A stretch of 64,000 nt of DNA from Muscardinus avellanarius (Eukaryota > Chordata > Mammalia > Rodentia > Gliridae), in assembly GCA_963383645.1 (NCBI GenBank), contig OY726565.1:37181529-37245528 (forward strand), read 5' to 3'. The stretch's first letter is position 1. Every line of letters begins with the position of its first letter. This document shows, one piece after another, positions 23,049 to 34,196 of the stretch. The notes below the pieces were generated by a model. That model had not been told where the DNA came from. It searched no databases and saw nothing but the letters and a program-made list of their open reading frames with translations. Both the position numbers and the translations under genes were made by a program.

Positions 23049-25019
23049 TAGTAACAAAACTAATGATAATACTATTTAAATGCAACATTTCAAAACATCA
23101 AAATCAGTGAAAAAACATCAAATTTCTAAATAAGCATAGACTTTTGTTTGTTTTGCAACCCTACATTATTGCCCAGCAGGAGCAGCCATTCCCCATCTGC
23201 CCCCAGCCCCTGGCCTGCAAGGCCCTTCAGGAGGGTTTATGAGCTGACATGAGCACAGATTGTGCAACCTGGGGCTTTAACTGTAGTCATTTTTTATTAA
23301 CATTTTCTTGGGGGCTTAAAATATGAAGATTATTTTGATAAGTGGATAGAGGAGTGCTCACTTCCCATTTGGTCTGAGGCTCCCGTATGGCTCAGCACAA
23401 AGAGAAATAAGCAGAGTTTTCTAAGTCTGCCTTCTCTAAGTGGGCCTGCTTTCCAAGCTTTGCCCAGCTTGGCACCAGTTAAAGAATAGGGTGAACTAGT
23501 CCAGATAAGAACATAAGCAATACCAATAGGGGTATTTGTGGGGCTAACAAAAGGATTTGCTGTACATCACTAAGCCTCTATGTTTAATGAGCAATGTATT
23601 AAGGTTTTCATGTATTCATTGAAATATATGTACTTTTAAGCAGAGTTCTGAAATCAGCTTTCTATTTTCTCTTCCCTAATGACTCAACTAGACTATTTAA
23701 GATTGTAGTCTGATCTGATCCCACCTGGAGAATGCTGGTTGCCTGTTCATATGCTCTGGATTAGCAGGTGATCTGCCTCTCTCTACCTTCTTGCCCACCT
23801 CAGCTCCATATCCCGGGCTCCCTGCCAACAAAATCTCCTGCACCAGCGCCAGTATTCTAAAGACTCTTTTTGGTGGATTGCGTCCCTGCCTTTGTTGATC
23901 CATATCTATCAGAATCTAACAATGAAAACAACAACAAAACCCACACCCTTTATGCATTAAATTGCCATTTTTCTAAGCTGAAAACAGCCAAATGGCAGCA
24001 ACTTCAAATGGTGCAAGATAATAGTCACAAAAAAGGGAAGTTAATACAGGGAATGTGATACTCAGAAGGAAGAAAACTAGAGAAGCCAAATAGGAAAGGG
24101 ATTCACCTAGAGATTTAAAAAAAAAAAAAAACAGGATACTTTTGAGCCCACAGGTGAGAGAGACAAAGAGAGGAAGAAGTATGACAAGAGCCAGGGCCAG
24201 CTCACTTGAAGGAAGCTGAAAGCCTGGACTACTTATTGAGTAGGAACTGGAGCCAGGGGAGAGAGAGAGGTTGCCAGAGTGGCCACCGGGATGCAAAAAA
24301 GGGAAAGGAGAAACAGCCCCCACTTATTTCTACCTGTGCTCCACCCAGCCCAAAACCAGGTGGTACAGAGCCCTTAAAACAACCTGTGCAAACAAGACCA
24401 AACAAAACAAAAGAAATATAACCTATTGTACCCCATCCCTACCTCCCTGAAACAGGGCAGAACATGGGAAGGGCTTGGAATGACTCTGGGGGAACTAGGC
24501 CCAGGATTGGAGCCCAAAACAGAGGCTCCGTCACGTATCAGGATGGGGCTTCTACTAACATCAGGAAACATGCCCGGGAGCATCAGCTGGCAGCTCTTGC
24601 CATCTCATCATCTCCTTCCCAATACTGTGAGAAACCGTCCTCTTCTTATGTGTACTTAATTGAAAGCAGGAGGCTCTCTGCCTTGTATAATCTCAAGCAG
24701 ACAAATAATTTCTTATTTTCCCAAGGAAATATCTTCTTGTACATGCAAATGTGTCAGTTTCAATACAGCAATAAAAGCATAACCACTTGGGATAGTTCCC
24801 ATTTAATGCTGACATCTTCTTGGGATGGTTATCCATTTTAACCGCCCTGGAGTTAAGGCAATTTCATTACTTATATTAACTCATCCATTGTTTTCTCTCT
24901 GCCCCAGGGACATTCTCTAGATAAATGAATGAGTGAATGAATGAAAGATTAAGTGTGTGGAGGGATCCAGGATAGAAGATGGAGGCATGTTAATAATAAT
25001 GATGACCTCCCAGATTCTT
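23049..25019. other. Intronic stretch, nothing recognised
   Basis: Includes a short poly-A at 24117-24132. Open frames at 23697-24841 overlap on both strands and carry no motif. No repeat family was identified. Confidence 0.45.
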
Positions 25020-25998
25020 ATTTTTTTTTTATTGGTGCATTGTAGTCATACAGCTTAATGGAATATGGTAGAGACATAGCCGGGTGTGGTGGTACACACT
25101 TGTAATCCCAACATTTGAGAGGCTGAGACAGGAGGATCATGGTTTGCAGACAGCCTCAGCTGCTTAGCGAGGCCCTCCACAACTCAGTGGGACCCTGTTT
25201 CAAAAATAAAGAATAAAAAATAGGGCTGGGGGTGTATGTCAGAGGTAGAATGCCCCTGGCTTCCATCCCCAGTAATGAAAAAATAATAATAAAATGGTGG
25301 AGGCATACATGCACACATCCCTTTTGAGCCCTTCCTCAGTTCCCACCCCATTCTCTCCCCACTTCGTCCTTCTCATGTTTGGTTTAGTGATCGACTTTGA
25401 TATGTTTGTGAGTGTACACCCTGTACATTAGGGAATTTTCCTCTTCTCCCCTCCCATCCCTCTCAGGTCGCTTTATTTGCTCATCAATGGTTTCTTCTTC
25501 ATCATCTAGAGTTCCTCCTATGACCCATTTTCTTCCTAGTTTTCACATATTGAGGAAAACAGCCTATTTCTTATTTTTTGGAACTAACTAATCTCACTTA
25601 ACATAATGTTCTCTATTTCCATCCATTTCCCTGTAAATAACATAAGTGTGTTTTTCTTTATGGCTGAGAAAATACTATTGTGTACATATTTCATAGTTTT
25701 GTAATCTATTTATCTGTTGATGGACATCTTGGCTGTTTCCATTGTTTGACAATGGTGAATTGTGCAACTATGAACATAGATATGAATGCATCGGTGTGGT
25801 AGTTTCGTTTTCATTCTTTTGGGTAGATACCCAGAAGTGGTATTGCTGGATCAGATGGTAGGTTCATTCCCATTCTTCTGAGGATCCTCCATACTGTTTT
25901 CCAAAGTGGTTGCTCTAATTTGCAATCTCGCCAACAATGTATTAGAGTTCCCACTTCTCCACATCCTTGCCAGCATTTGTTGTTGTTTGTGTTTTATT
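25020..25998 (-). mobile_element. 5'-truncated L1, interrupted by a SINE
   Basis: Reverse complement ends in the L1 3' terminus (ttattggtgcattgtagtca reversed) with its tail at 25020. It extends into ORF2 C-terminal sequence near 25998 (cagcatttgttgttgtttgt). The SINE at 25079-25283 splits the 3'UTR. Confidence 0.9.
25079..25283 (+). mobile_element. B1-dID SINE inside an L1
   Basis: gccgggtgtggtggtacaca through catccccagtaatg. L1 3'UTR sequence resumes after it with atggtggaggcatacatgca. Confidence 0.9.
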
Positions 25999-26621
25999 AA
26001 ATATGGGATGTTCCCCAACCTTCCTTTCAGTGGTAGTGGCCAGTTAAAGTGCTATGTTTAATGCAGAGTCAGAGATGAAAATGGGACTCTCCTATCTATA
26101 TACTATATTTAAATTGTTTAAAGTAGAAAGAAGTTATTTCCTCAGACAGAAAGTCATCATTAAGGCATCCCTTCATTGCAGGTGAAGAGAGTTGTTTGAA
26201 CAATAAACTGTTGCCTGAGTCTATGCATTCAGCTTTGAAGAATGCTATAAACCCTCCCCCACATACACCATCATAATCCTACAATAGATCCTATAAAGTT
26301 GAATTTTTCTATGACTTGATACATAATTAGGCTTTGATTTCTTCAAGTATAGTTCATTTCCCTTAATAAATATTGCAAATTCTTCAAATACTCTGTAAAA
26401 TAAAATCAGATAAAATACAATATTTTAAGTAAAGTTGTCAATATCGAGGGCATAACATTAACCAGACATCTAATGCACTAAAAGCAGTTCAAGTGCCTTG
26501 TGTACATTACTTGGTGATTAGTAAATGCTAAGAAATATGAGTTTGAAATAGTTCTGATTGGAACTTAAGGTATTCCAAAGAAAGTTCATGCTTCTAGACT
26601 ATCTTTTAAAAACAAAAATTT
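25999..26621. other. Intronic stretch, nothing recognised
   Basis: Sequence between the truncated L1 and the next SINE; no element or gene seen. Confidence 0.45.
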
Positions 26622-26855
26622 TGCCGAGCACAGTGGCACACACTTGTAATCCCAGTACTTGGGAGGCTGAGAAAAGAGGATCACAAGTCCACAGCCAGCC
26701 TCAGCTACGTAGTGTGAGGCTCTCTGCAACTTACCAAGACCATGTTTTAAAATAAAAAATAAAAGCTAGGCCTGGAGGTATAGCTCAGAGATAGCTCAGA
26801 GATATAATGTTCCTGAGTTCATCCCCAGTACCACAAAAATAAATAAATAAATAAG
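26622..26855 (+). mobile_element. Old B1-dID SINE with duplicated A box
   Basis: gccgagcacagtggcacaca to tccccagtaccac and an (AAAT)n tail. The ID arm contains tagctcagagatagctcaga, a 12-bp tandem duplication of its promoter A-box region. Confidence 0.88.
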
Positions 26856-26989
26856 TTTTGACCCAGTTTTTTACATTTTTCCTTTCTTTGCACATAATTC
26901 CTTCTACCTAGAATGTGATGCACTAGAGTAATATCTTCAAAATATGTATTTGCAAGGACTTGGAATATTGCTCAGCACATATATAGCTC

Positions 26990-27075
26990 ACACACATATA
27001 TGTGTGTACATATGCATATTGTGCATATATGTATATATATGCACATGTATGCATACATAAGTATATATGTATGTA
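26990..27075. repeat. Alternating purine-pyrimidine (TA/CA/TG) tract
   Basis: A mixed run of cacacatatatgtgtgtaca type sequence, imperfectly palindromic. It produces spurious Tyr/Ile-rich open frames on the minus strand. 27076-27817 after it has nothing I recognise. Confidence 0.8.
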
Positions 27076-27817
27076 TTTATAGAACCAACTTACAGAATTT
27101 CTTGAGGCAGAAAGTGATTGTTTTAGATAGCTGAAATACAAATATCTTCTGTAAAAGTAACAGAAAAATCCACTAAAAGCTACCAGCTCTCTCCCTATGA
27201 GGAATTTATATTCCATTAATATGTAAGCAAAGAAAGATGTTAACCAACCTGAACTGACAACAAGCTAGAAATTCAAACACGCATTTTAACATGCATATAT
27301 GTGTGAACTTTTTTAACAAGTTCTTCAGATATACGGCAGAAAATGTCATTTATTTTTCCAAAATGACATTTATTGATATAAAAAGCATTTTAAATGTCAA
27401 ATGGAAGAGCGTTTCTAAAGGAACTTCAATGTGATCACATTATGATTTCTTACTTGTCAAAGTACAAAGCTACTGCCTAAAGTTGAATTTTTTGCCTTTA
27501 ATTAAATTAACTCTAAAGCAGAGTTCTCCCTCTGTGGACTTTACTAGACTTGGGTATTAAACATAAATATTTATATGGCCCTTATTCACCTGAGTCTTTT
27601 CTGGCAAAATATAATAAAAAGATAACTTGTGAGCAGAGCAGGAGCCAAGAGCCTTAAAGGCAGATGAAAAGTGTTGTTTTCCATTCTCCTTAGGGATAGG
27701 TCAGGGCACAGTGCTTCAGTAACCAGGGTTAACCAAAACTAATTGTTGTAGAACATTTCCTTAACCACTATTCTCAAACTTTCCTCTGCATCAGATGTTC
27801 TTCTGGAGAACGTTATT

Positions 27818-28013
27818 TCTTGTTTTTGTACTGAGGATAGAACCTAGGGGCATTCTACCTCTGAGCTACAACCCCAGCCTTTTTATTTTTTATTTTGAAA
27901 CAGGGTCTTACTGAGTGCTTTGCTGAGATGCTAAAACTGGCCTCAAACCTGTGATCCTCCTGCCTCAGCCTCCCAAGTACTAGGATTACAGGTGTGGGCC
28001 ACCACACCCAATT
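27818..28013 (-). mobile_element. Old B1-dID SINE
   Basis: Complete reversed dimer from ttgtttttgtactgaggata to gtgggccaccacacccaa. Confidence 0.9.
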
Positions 28014-28581
28014 TTGGAAGGCTTCTTAAAGCATTGATTACTGAACCCAACCCACAGAGTTTTTGATTCAGTAGTTCTGGAGTGGGGCAAATATACATTT
28101 TAACAACTCACAGGGGACTCTCACTTGGGGGTGCAAAAGCTTGGAGAAGTGCTACTTCACCTTAATAACTATAACTTACATTTTGGTCTTACCATTTTCT
28201 AAACTCTTTCATGCCTTTTTATTTAATTAATTTTCTATCTAAACTACCTCATAAATTGAACAGATTACTATTCTCCTCCCCACTTTTCAGATTACCAATG
28301 AGAAATACCATGAGTATTCTGTATTCTCTGTTTCAATGAATATAGTCACCATCAAGGAACATGCCAGAGACAGAAACCGAGAAGTCACCCAAGTCTCCCT
28401 CACTCCACATACACGCAGCCGTTGTCCAGGCCACAGTGACTTTACTCTCTGTATTATGGGTATCCTGCTCTCTTTCATGTCTGTGTCTTTGCATATTGTT
28501 TTCTCTTCCTGATATATCTTGATACTTATGGCTAAATTTTTCTAGGAAAATGTTTCCTAAAGTTTGCTATACATGTATATG

Positions 28582-28584
<3 letters not shown>
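28014..28584. other. Intronic stretch, nothing recognised
   Basis: No repeat or coding homology seen between the SINE and the following CA array. Confidence 0.45.

Positions 28585-28620
<36 letters not shown>
28585..28620 (+). repeat. (CA)n microsatellite
   Basis: 18 CA units on the tail side of the reversed SINE that starts near 28640. Confidence 0.95.
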
Positions 28621-28623
<3 letters not shown>

Positions 28624-28710
28624 AACAGATATATATGTGTATATTGGAGATTGAACCCAGAGGCATCTATCTCTGAGCTGCACCTCAGTCTTATTGTATT
28701 TTTTATTTTG

Positions 28711-28920
28711 GCCCGGCGTGCTGGCACACACTTGTAATCCCAGCACTTAGGAGGCTGAGACAGGAGGATCGCTCAGGTTCGAAGCCAGCCTCAGCTACTT
28801 AGTGAGGTTCTCAGCAACTTAGTGAGACCCTGTTTCCAAATAAAATATAAAATAGGGCTGGGAGTATAGCCTGGAGGTAGAAAAGCCCCTGGGTTCTACC
28901 CTCAGTACCACTAAAAAGAA
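28711..28920 (+). mobile_element. Intermediate-type B1-dID SINE, nested
   Basis: gcccggcgtgctggcacaca through ctaccctcagtaccact and A-rich tail. It has the young B box aggttcgaagcc but the ancestral linker. It inserted into the linker of the reversed SINE 28640-29494. Confidence 0.88.
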
Positions 28921-28970
28921 AAATATAAGTATTTTTTTATTTTGAAACAGGGTCTCACTAAGTTGCTGAG

Positions 28971-29390
28971 TGCTCCAGTCAGCATCCTTCACAGTTATTG
29001 TCTAAAGACTCGACCATGTAACTTACAGAAAAGAAGATTTATTTTCTTATGGTTTTGGGGTTCAGTCCATGTGAGGCCAGGAGCTGGAATTTCAGGGGAT
29101 GGCAGCAGGAGGCAGGGGGTGGGGAAGCACACGGGCTGAGCTCCTCACATCATGGAGGCTGTTAGCAAGAGAGAGAGGAGAGCGGAGGAGAAGGAACCAT
29201 ATATAACCCCAAGGCCACACCCCCAAGGACCCACTGTCCCTGGCCACACCCTTCTGGCCTTGGCCACCACTCAGACAAATTCATTACAGCGGATTTACTC
29301 ACTGCTGAGATTACAACCCTCAAGCCTCAATAACATCAGCTCCACACACCAACTTATAAGCTCTTCAAGGAGCCATTCTATAAGATAACA
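28971..29390 (-). mobile_element. Solo LTR (MaLR/ERVL-like) inside a SINE
   Basis: A 420-bp element that in reverse complement begins TGTTATC and ends GGAGCA. It is flanked by the 5-bp duplication ctgag (28966-28970 and 29391-29395), with the host SINE continuing on both sides. On its own strand it has a TATA-like box (near 29198-29206) and a polyadenylation signal AATAAA (29038-29043), as expected of an LTR. No internal retroviral genes are present. The family is not named. Confidence 0.85.
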
Positions 29391-29494
29391 CTGAGGGACT
29401 TTGATAAATTGCTGAGGTTGACCTCAAACCTGAGATCCTTCTGTCTTCACCTCCCAATTACTGAGTTTACAGGTGTGCACCACCATGCCCTACT

Positions 29495-30433
29495 AAGTTT
29501 GCTATATATTAAGTCAGAACGGGTCATATTTGTGCATAACTAATATATTTTCTCTTCCTTTTCATATTTATGGATCTGATTTCTTCAAATGTGCACACTT
29601 TCGTGGCACTTCTTTTTAAATATTTACCATTCCATACGTGTGTTTGACTCTGAAACCATCCTACCTGAGTGTGTTGGGCATGGTTGGTGAGGCCTACTCT
29701 TGAGGTGGGAACCCACCATACTAATCCTCCAACACAGCGTGGAATCAGATTCCCATTGCTCTTCCTTGATTTAATCTGCTTTTTCTTATCTCGAGTCGTT
29801 TGACTCTTCAGTCTTTCAATTTCTCTGGTTGGCTCATTAATTTCAGCACTAGCCTCATCAAAGCCTGGGGTTTAACAGGGTGAGCCGCTCTTCTGAGAAA
29901 AGTTTATTGCTAATAAATACAATTACTCTTGTGTTGTGAAACTTTATGAGGAATATAAACTAGGCTTTTGCTAAATTGCCAGGCTCCCTAGTGTTAAAAT
30001 GCACCTGATGTAATTTTCCATAAATCGAAATGTCTCCAGTCTTTGTTTTCATTGTAAGAGGGTTTCTCTGGACTCTGGTGATTAATCAAAGTTCAGCTTC
30101 CAAATTCTGCCTAATCAAAATGAGGGAGGAAAGGCTTTGTAGGGAAACCTGGCTCTCCAGGCACTTGCAGTTAGACCACCTGGAAAACAGGATTGAAGGG
30201 GTTTGCAGATACACTATTGAAAGGTAAAAGGCTAGCCTTTTTGTTTTAGATAATGTGTCAGTGAGCCTCTGTGCTGCTGACTGGCAGGGTCATTGTTCTG
30301 TGCTGTAAGGGGCATTGATTCACCAAGATTCAGTGGTTATACTTCATTGCAAGTGCCCAGGCCCAGCTCCTTTTCCATATGACTCTTCACAACATGTATT
30401 AATTCTAGCACCTTGCTAAGCTACCAGCTGTAC
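29495..30433. other. Intronic stretch, nothing recognised
   Basis: Open frame 30030-30227 has no family motif or splice context. No repeat identified. Confidence 0.45.
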
Positions 30434-30682
30434 TTTTTTGGGAGAAAGAGGGATTAAACCCAGAGGCATTCTATCTCCAAGGGCTACAACCCCAGTCCTT
30501 TATTTGCTTTTTGTATGTTTGTTTGTTTGTTGTTTGGTTTTTTGAGTTTTTATTGTTTGTTTTGAAACAGGGTCTAAGTTGCAGATGGTTTCACTAAGCT
30601 GCTGAGACTGGCCTTGAGCCTGTGCTCTTCCTGACTTGGCTACCTAAGTATTAAGATTACAGGTGTGCACCACCAACCTGGC
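30434..30682 (-). mobile_element. Old B1-dID SINE with expanded linker
   Basis: Reversed dimer from ttttttgggagaaagaggga to accaccaacctggct. The A-rich linker has expanded into a gttt/gtttt run. Confidence 0.85.
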
Positions 30683-30764
30683 TCTACCAGTTATTCTTTG
30701 AGACCATAAGTATACTGTCCCAATGCCAACCTTATTATGGACTTCATCACTGATACTATATTAA

Positions 30765-30892
30765 CAGCCTATTAATCTTTCTATGCCTCAGTTTCTTTAT
30801 CTGCATTATAAAGTGATGATGCGTCATAAAATGGCTACCTTTGTGTTCAATAACCTACACAGAAAGTGCTCCATTAATTGGAGTTATTGTAG
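30765..30892 (+). mobile_element. MIR element, partial
   Basis: ttaatctttctatgcctcag tttctttatctgcattataa follows the MIR segment recalled as taacctctctgtgcctcagt ttcctcatctg, continuing to ccattaattggagttattgt. Confidence 0.65.
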
Positions 30893-30894
30893 TA

Positions 30895-31040
30895 TGTTAT
30901 GGTTTGGACCTGGAATGTCCCACCAAAAAAAGCTCATGTGTTGAAAGCCTGGTACCCAGTGCAGCAAGGTTTAGAGGCAGGCATGGCTGGAGGAGGAGGT
31001 GGGTCACTGGAACATAGCCATGAGGACTTTATCTGCCCCT
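30895..31040 (+). mobile_element. LTR-like fragment (MaLR-type, tentative)
   Basis: gttatggtttggacctggaa tgtcccaccaaaaaaagctc atgtgttgaaagcctggtac is the opening of a mammalian LTR pattern. It breaks off into a pyrimidine tract. Confidence 0.5.
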
Positions 31041-31044
31041 GGCC

Positions 31045-31128
31045 CTCCTCTTCTCCTTCTCCTCCTCCTCCTTCTTTTTCTTCCTCTTCTTTTTTTTTTC
31101 TCTCTCTCTCTCTCCTTTCCTCTGTCTC
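31045..31128 (+). repeat. Pyrimidine-rich tract (CTT, CT)n
   Basis: Runs of ctcctcctcc, ctttttcttcc and (tc)n. They generate the Arg/Lys/Glu-rich minus-strand open frame at 31029-31370. 31129-31591 after it holds nothing I recognise. Confidence 0.9.
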
Positions 31129-31589
31129 AATAATTTTGAGTCAATGCAAGGATGAACACATGAATGAGTGAATGAATAAAACCCTGTGGAAATAAAAGAA
31201 AACTGACCATCATTACTGATTTTGTTATAAATTAATTTTAATAGGGCTTGAAATTTTTTAAGCTTCACATTCTTTATTTCATATATGAGTAACAACACTG
31301 ACCTTGCCTTTCTCAGAGAAGTTTTAATAGACATCAATGAAAAAAATAACCAACATAGGAAAGGAAGCAAGAGCAGAACATGATAGCAATGAAAACATAT
31401 GGAATGTCACAGAAAATCCCATTAATCTATACAGTTCATATGAGTTAATAGTTACAATTTAAAAAGAAAGTCACTGGGACCAATTAAAATGAAAGACGGA
31501 GAAAGCACAAAAATGCATAATCTCAGATACAGAGATTTTCCAGTGTAGTAAAACTGCAGTGAATGTGACTCTGAGAGGCTCGGGGAGGT

Positions 31590-31591
<2 letters not shown>

Positions 31592-31635
<44 letters not shown>
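31592..31635 (+). repeat. (CA)n microsatellite
   Basis: 22 CA units, not attached to a SINE tail. Confidence 0.95.
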
Positions 31636-31638
<3 letters not shown>

Positions 31639-31661
31639 TTGAAGCAAAGGAGGGGAGCTGA

Positions 31662-31842
31662 AACCAGGTGTCATGGTGCATGCCCAGAATCCAGGTACTT
31701 GGGAAGCTGAGACAAGAGGATCTCGGGCTTGAGGCCAGCTTCAGCAACTTGGTGAGGCCCTCAGCAACTGAATGAGATCCTGTTTCAAAATCATATAAAG
31801 TAGACTGAGGGTGTCAATCCCCAGTACCACCAAAAAAAACAA
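31662..31842 (+). mobile_element. Old B1-dID SINE, ID arm damaged
   Basis: aaccaggtgtcatggtgcat through caatccccagtaccacc. The ID arm has lost most of its A-box half (gactgagggtgtcaatcccc). Confidence 0.82.
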
Positions 31843-32038
31843 AAGTGTATCATGAAGTCACTTAAAACTCTGAGATTTAAAGAATCTCAGTAGAGTTCCT
31901 GATCTAAAAAGGTTCCCCCAGTTTTCCATACAAACATTAAAATCACTCTGAGGAAGTAAAACTCATAACCCTACATAACTTCTTATTATCACTTTGAAGT
32001 CTGTAGTCTACCTAAGGTCGACCTCAAATTCTTTTCTC

Positions 32039-32133
32039 TTTTTTTTTTTTTTATTCCTCCTTGTGTACAGGGGATTAGATCCAGAGACATCCTTCCTCTG
32101 AATTACAACTCTAACCCTTTTAATTATCTAGTG

Positions 32134-32165
<32 letters not shown>

Positions 32166-32239
32166 GGTCCTGGCCTCAAACCTCCTGCCTTGGCCTCCCA
32201 AGTACTGGGATTACTGGTGTTCACCACCTTGCCTGGCCA
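32039..32239 (-). mobile_element. Old B1-dID SINE, damaged
   Basis: Reversed ID arm (gtgtacaggggattagatcc) and B1 arm (tactgggattactggtgttc). The linker is replaced by a T run followed by an A run, 32134-32165. Confidence 0.8.
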
Positions 32240-32393
32240 CCTCAAATTCTTTATGGGATTAATAGAGATTTAAATAAATGAAATGTATACTTGATTCTTT
32301 AGCAGTAATCTTAAATTGCTAAATTCCAATTAATTAGAAAAACTTTAAAAAAAGATTAAATCAATTTATAATTTTCTCTTTCTATTATTCTTT

Positions 32394-32575
32394 TTTTTTT
32401 TTTTTGGTGGTGGTACTGGGGTTCCTGGAAGCCCTTCTACCTCTGGGCTACACTCCCAGACCTAGTTTTACATTTTTATTTGGAAACAGGGTCTCCTAAG
32501 CCAGTGCGCGCGGCTGATCCTCCTGTCTCTGCCTCCCAAGCGCGGGGATTACAAGCGTGCGCCACCACGCCCGGC
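32394..32575 (-). mobile_element. Young palindromic B1-dID SINE, long-loop type
   Basis: Reversed copy with target-site duplication tctattattcttt at 32381-32393 and 32576-32588. An internal deletion removes the B box region next to the palindrome. Confidence 0.93.
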
Positions 32576-32682
32576 TCTATTATTCTTTATAATAAAATAA
32601 TACTATTGCTCATATATTATTAATATAATAGGAATTCTATTATTTATTGTACATTTTATATCTTAAAATAACAATATACCTT

Positions 32683-33327
32683 GGAAAACAGTATGACGGA
32701 TTCTCAGAAGAATGGGAATAAACCTACCATATGATCCAGCAATACCACTTCTGGGTATCTACCCAAAAGAATGGAAACCAAACTACCAAACTAATGCATG
32801 TGTATTATATTCATAGCCGCGCAATTCACAATTGCCAAACTATGGAACCAGCCAAGATGTCCATCAACAGATGAATGGATTAAAAACTATGGGATATGTA
32901 CATAATAGAATTTTACTCAGTCATAAAGAACAACACAATCATGTCATTTTCAGGGAAATGGATGGAACTGAAGAACATAGTGCTAAGTGAAATTAGTCAC
33001 AAAAAGTAAGAAATAAGATGTTCTCCCTAATATGTAGAAACTAGGGAGAAAAAGGGTCGTAGGAGGAACTCGAGATGAAGGAGGAGAAACCATACATAAG
33101 CAAATAAGGAGGCCTACCTGGGGGTGACGAGGTGGGAGAGGGAAATTCCCTATGTACATTCACAAGCATATCAAAGTCAATCACTAAGCCAAACATGAGC
33201 AGGAGGGAGGGGGAGGGAATGGGTGAGAACTGGGGAAGGGCTAAATGAGTGATGTGTGCATGTATGTCTCTACCATCTTGTACCCCATTAAGATGTATGG
33301 CTACAATGCACCAATTAAAAAATGAAA
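32683..33327 (+). mobile_element. 5'-truncated L1, sense strand
   Basis: From ggaaaacagtatgacggatt (ORF2 C-terminal region, with atgatccagcaataccactt) to the 3' end cattaagatgtatggctaca. An imperfect target-site duplication (aaaataacaatatacctt at 32665-32682, aaaataacaatgtgcctt at 33328-33345, 16 of 18 matching) brackets it. Confidence 0.92.
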
Positions 33328-33629
33328 AAAATAACAATGTGCCTTTGATATACCAAAAAAAATTTAAATACCACTTTATCAAATTCACTGGTTCTTAATC
33401 CAAGCAACACCTTAGAATGACCTGGAAAGCTTTAATACATACCCATACTAAGTCCCCCTACTGGTGTCCAACTTTAATTCCTCTGCAAAAGGGCTCCGAC
33501 ATGAATAGAGTTCTAAAGACTCCCCAGGACTCTAATATTTCCCCAGAGAAAAGAATCGCTCAGCCTTTTGATTCATGGTCTCCAAATGCTTCAACTACCT
33601 TTGACAAATGTTAAACTTTATATATATGG

Positions 33630-33720
33630 TTTATGTTTTCAGTGCTAGGCATGAACCCATGGCTTCATGTGAAGAAGATGCTCTTCCACTCACTGAAGTC
33701 CATTTCCAGCCCAAAAAAAT
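33630..33720 (-). mobile_element. Degenerate ID-type SINE
   Basis: agtgctaggcatgaacccat, gatgctcttccactcactga and ccatttccagccc resemble a reversed ID unit with strong decay. Confidence 0.5.
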
Positions 33721-33857
33721 AATCTTAAAGGGGTAAAATAATGACTCTTATTCAAATATAAAATAAATGTGTGTTGAAAGTTTTATTTGCCTAATTAGTT
33801 AAGGAGAAAACTATTAATGTGTTACCACTGGCTAAAAATAGACCAAAACATAAGCCA

Positions 33858-34196
33858 AATTATTGACAAACTATAGCCTGTGGACCAAAATCCAGACCAG
33901 CACCTATTTTTGCACAACCTGAAAGCTAAGGATATTGTTCATATTTCTATATGGTTAAAAAGGATCAAAAAATAACAATATTTTTGTGACATATGAAAAG
34001 AATACTTAATTCAATTTCAGTGCCCATAAATAAAATTTTATTCAACTAAACCATGCCCATTTATTTATATATATGTAGTCTTTCATTACTCTAGAGTTAC
34101 AACAGCAGAGTTGGGCATAGTGGTAATAGAGACGATATGACCTTTACAACCTAAAATATTTACTATTTTACTTTTTCCAAAAAACATTTGCCAAGT
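33858..34196 (+). mobile_element. hAT-type DNA transposon relic (tentative)
   Basis: gacaaactatagcctgtgga, taaataaaattttattcaac, accatgcccatttatttata, acaacagcagagttgggcat and cctaaaatatttactatttt follow the mammalian consensus recalled as caaactatggcccg ... cacagccacgcccattc ... ctaaaatatttac. It overlaps a minus-strand open frame (34086-34466) that has no gene support. Confidence 0.7.

Larger units (their letters stand above)
28640..29494 (-). mobile_element. B1-dID SINE split by two later insertions
   Basis: The reversed ID arm and linker start (28640-28710), the linker continuation (28921-28970), and the rest of linker and B1 arm (29391-29494, ending gtgcaccaccatgccctac) together make one dimer. 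A forward SINE (28711-28920) and a solo LTR (28971-29390) separate the pieces. Confidence 0.9.

Noticed and set aside
31029..31370. Arg/Lys/Glu-rich minus-strand frame
   Set aside because: Produced by the pyrimidine tract at 31045-31128.
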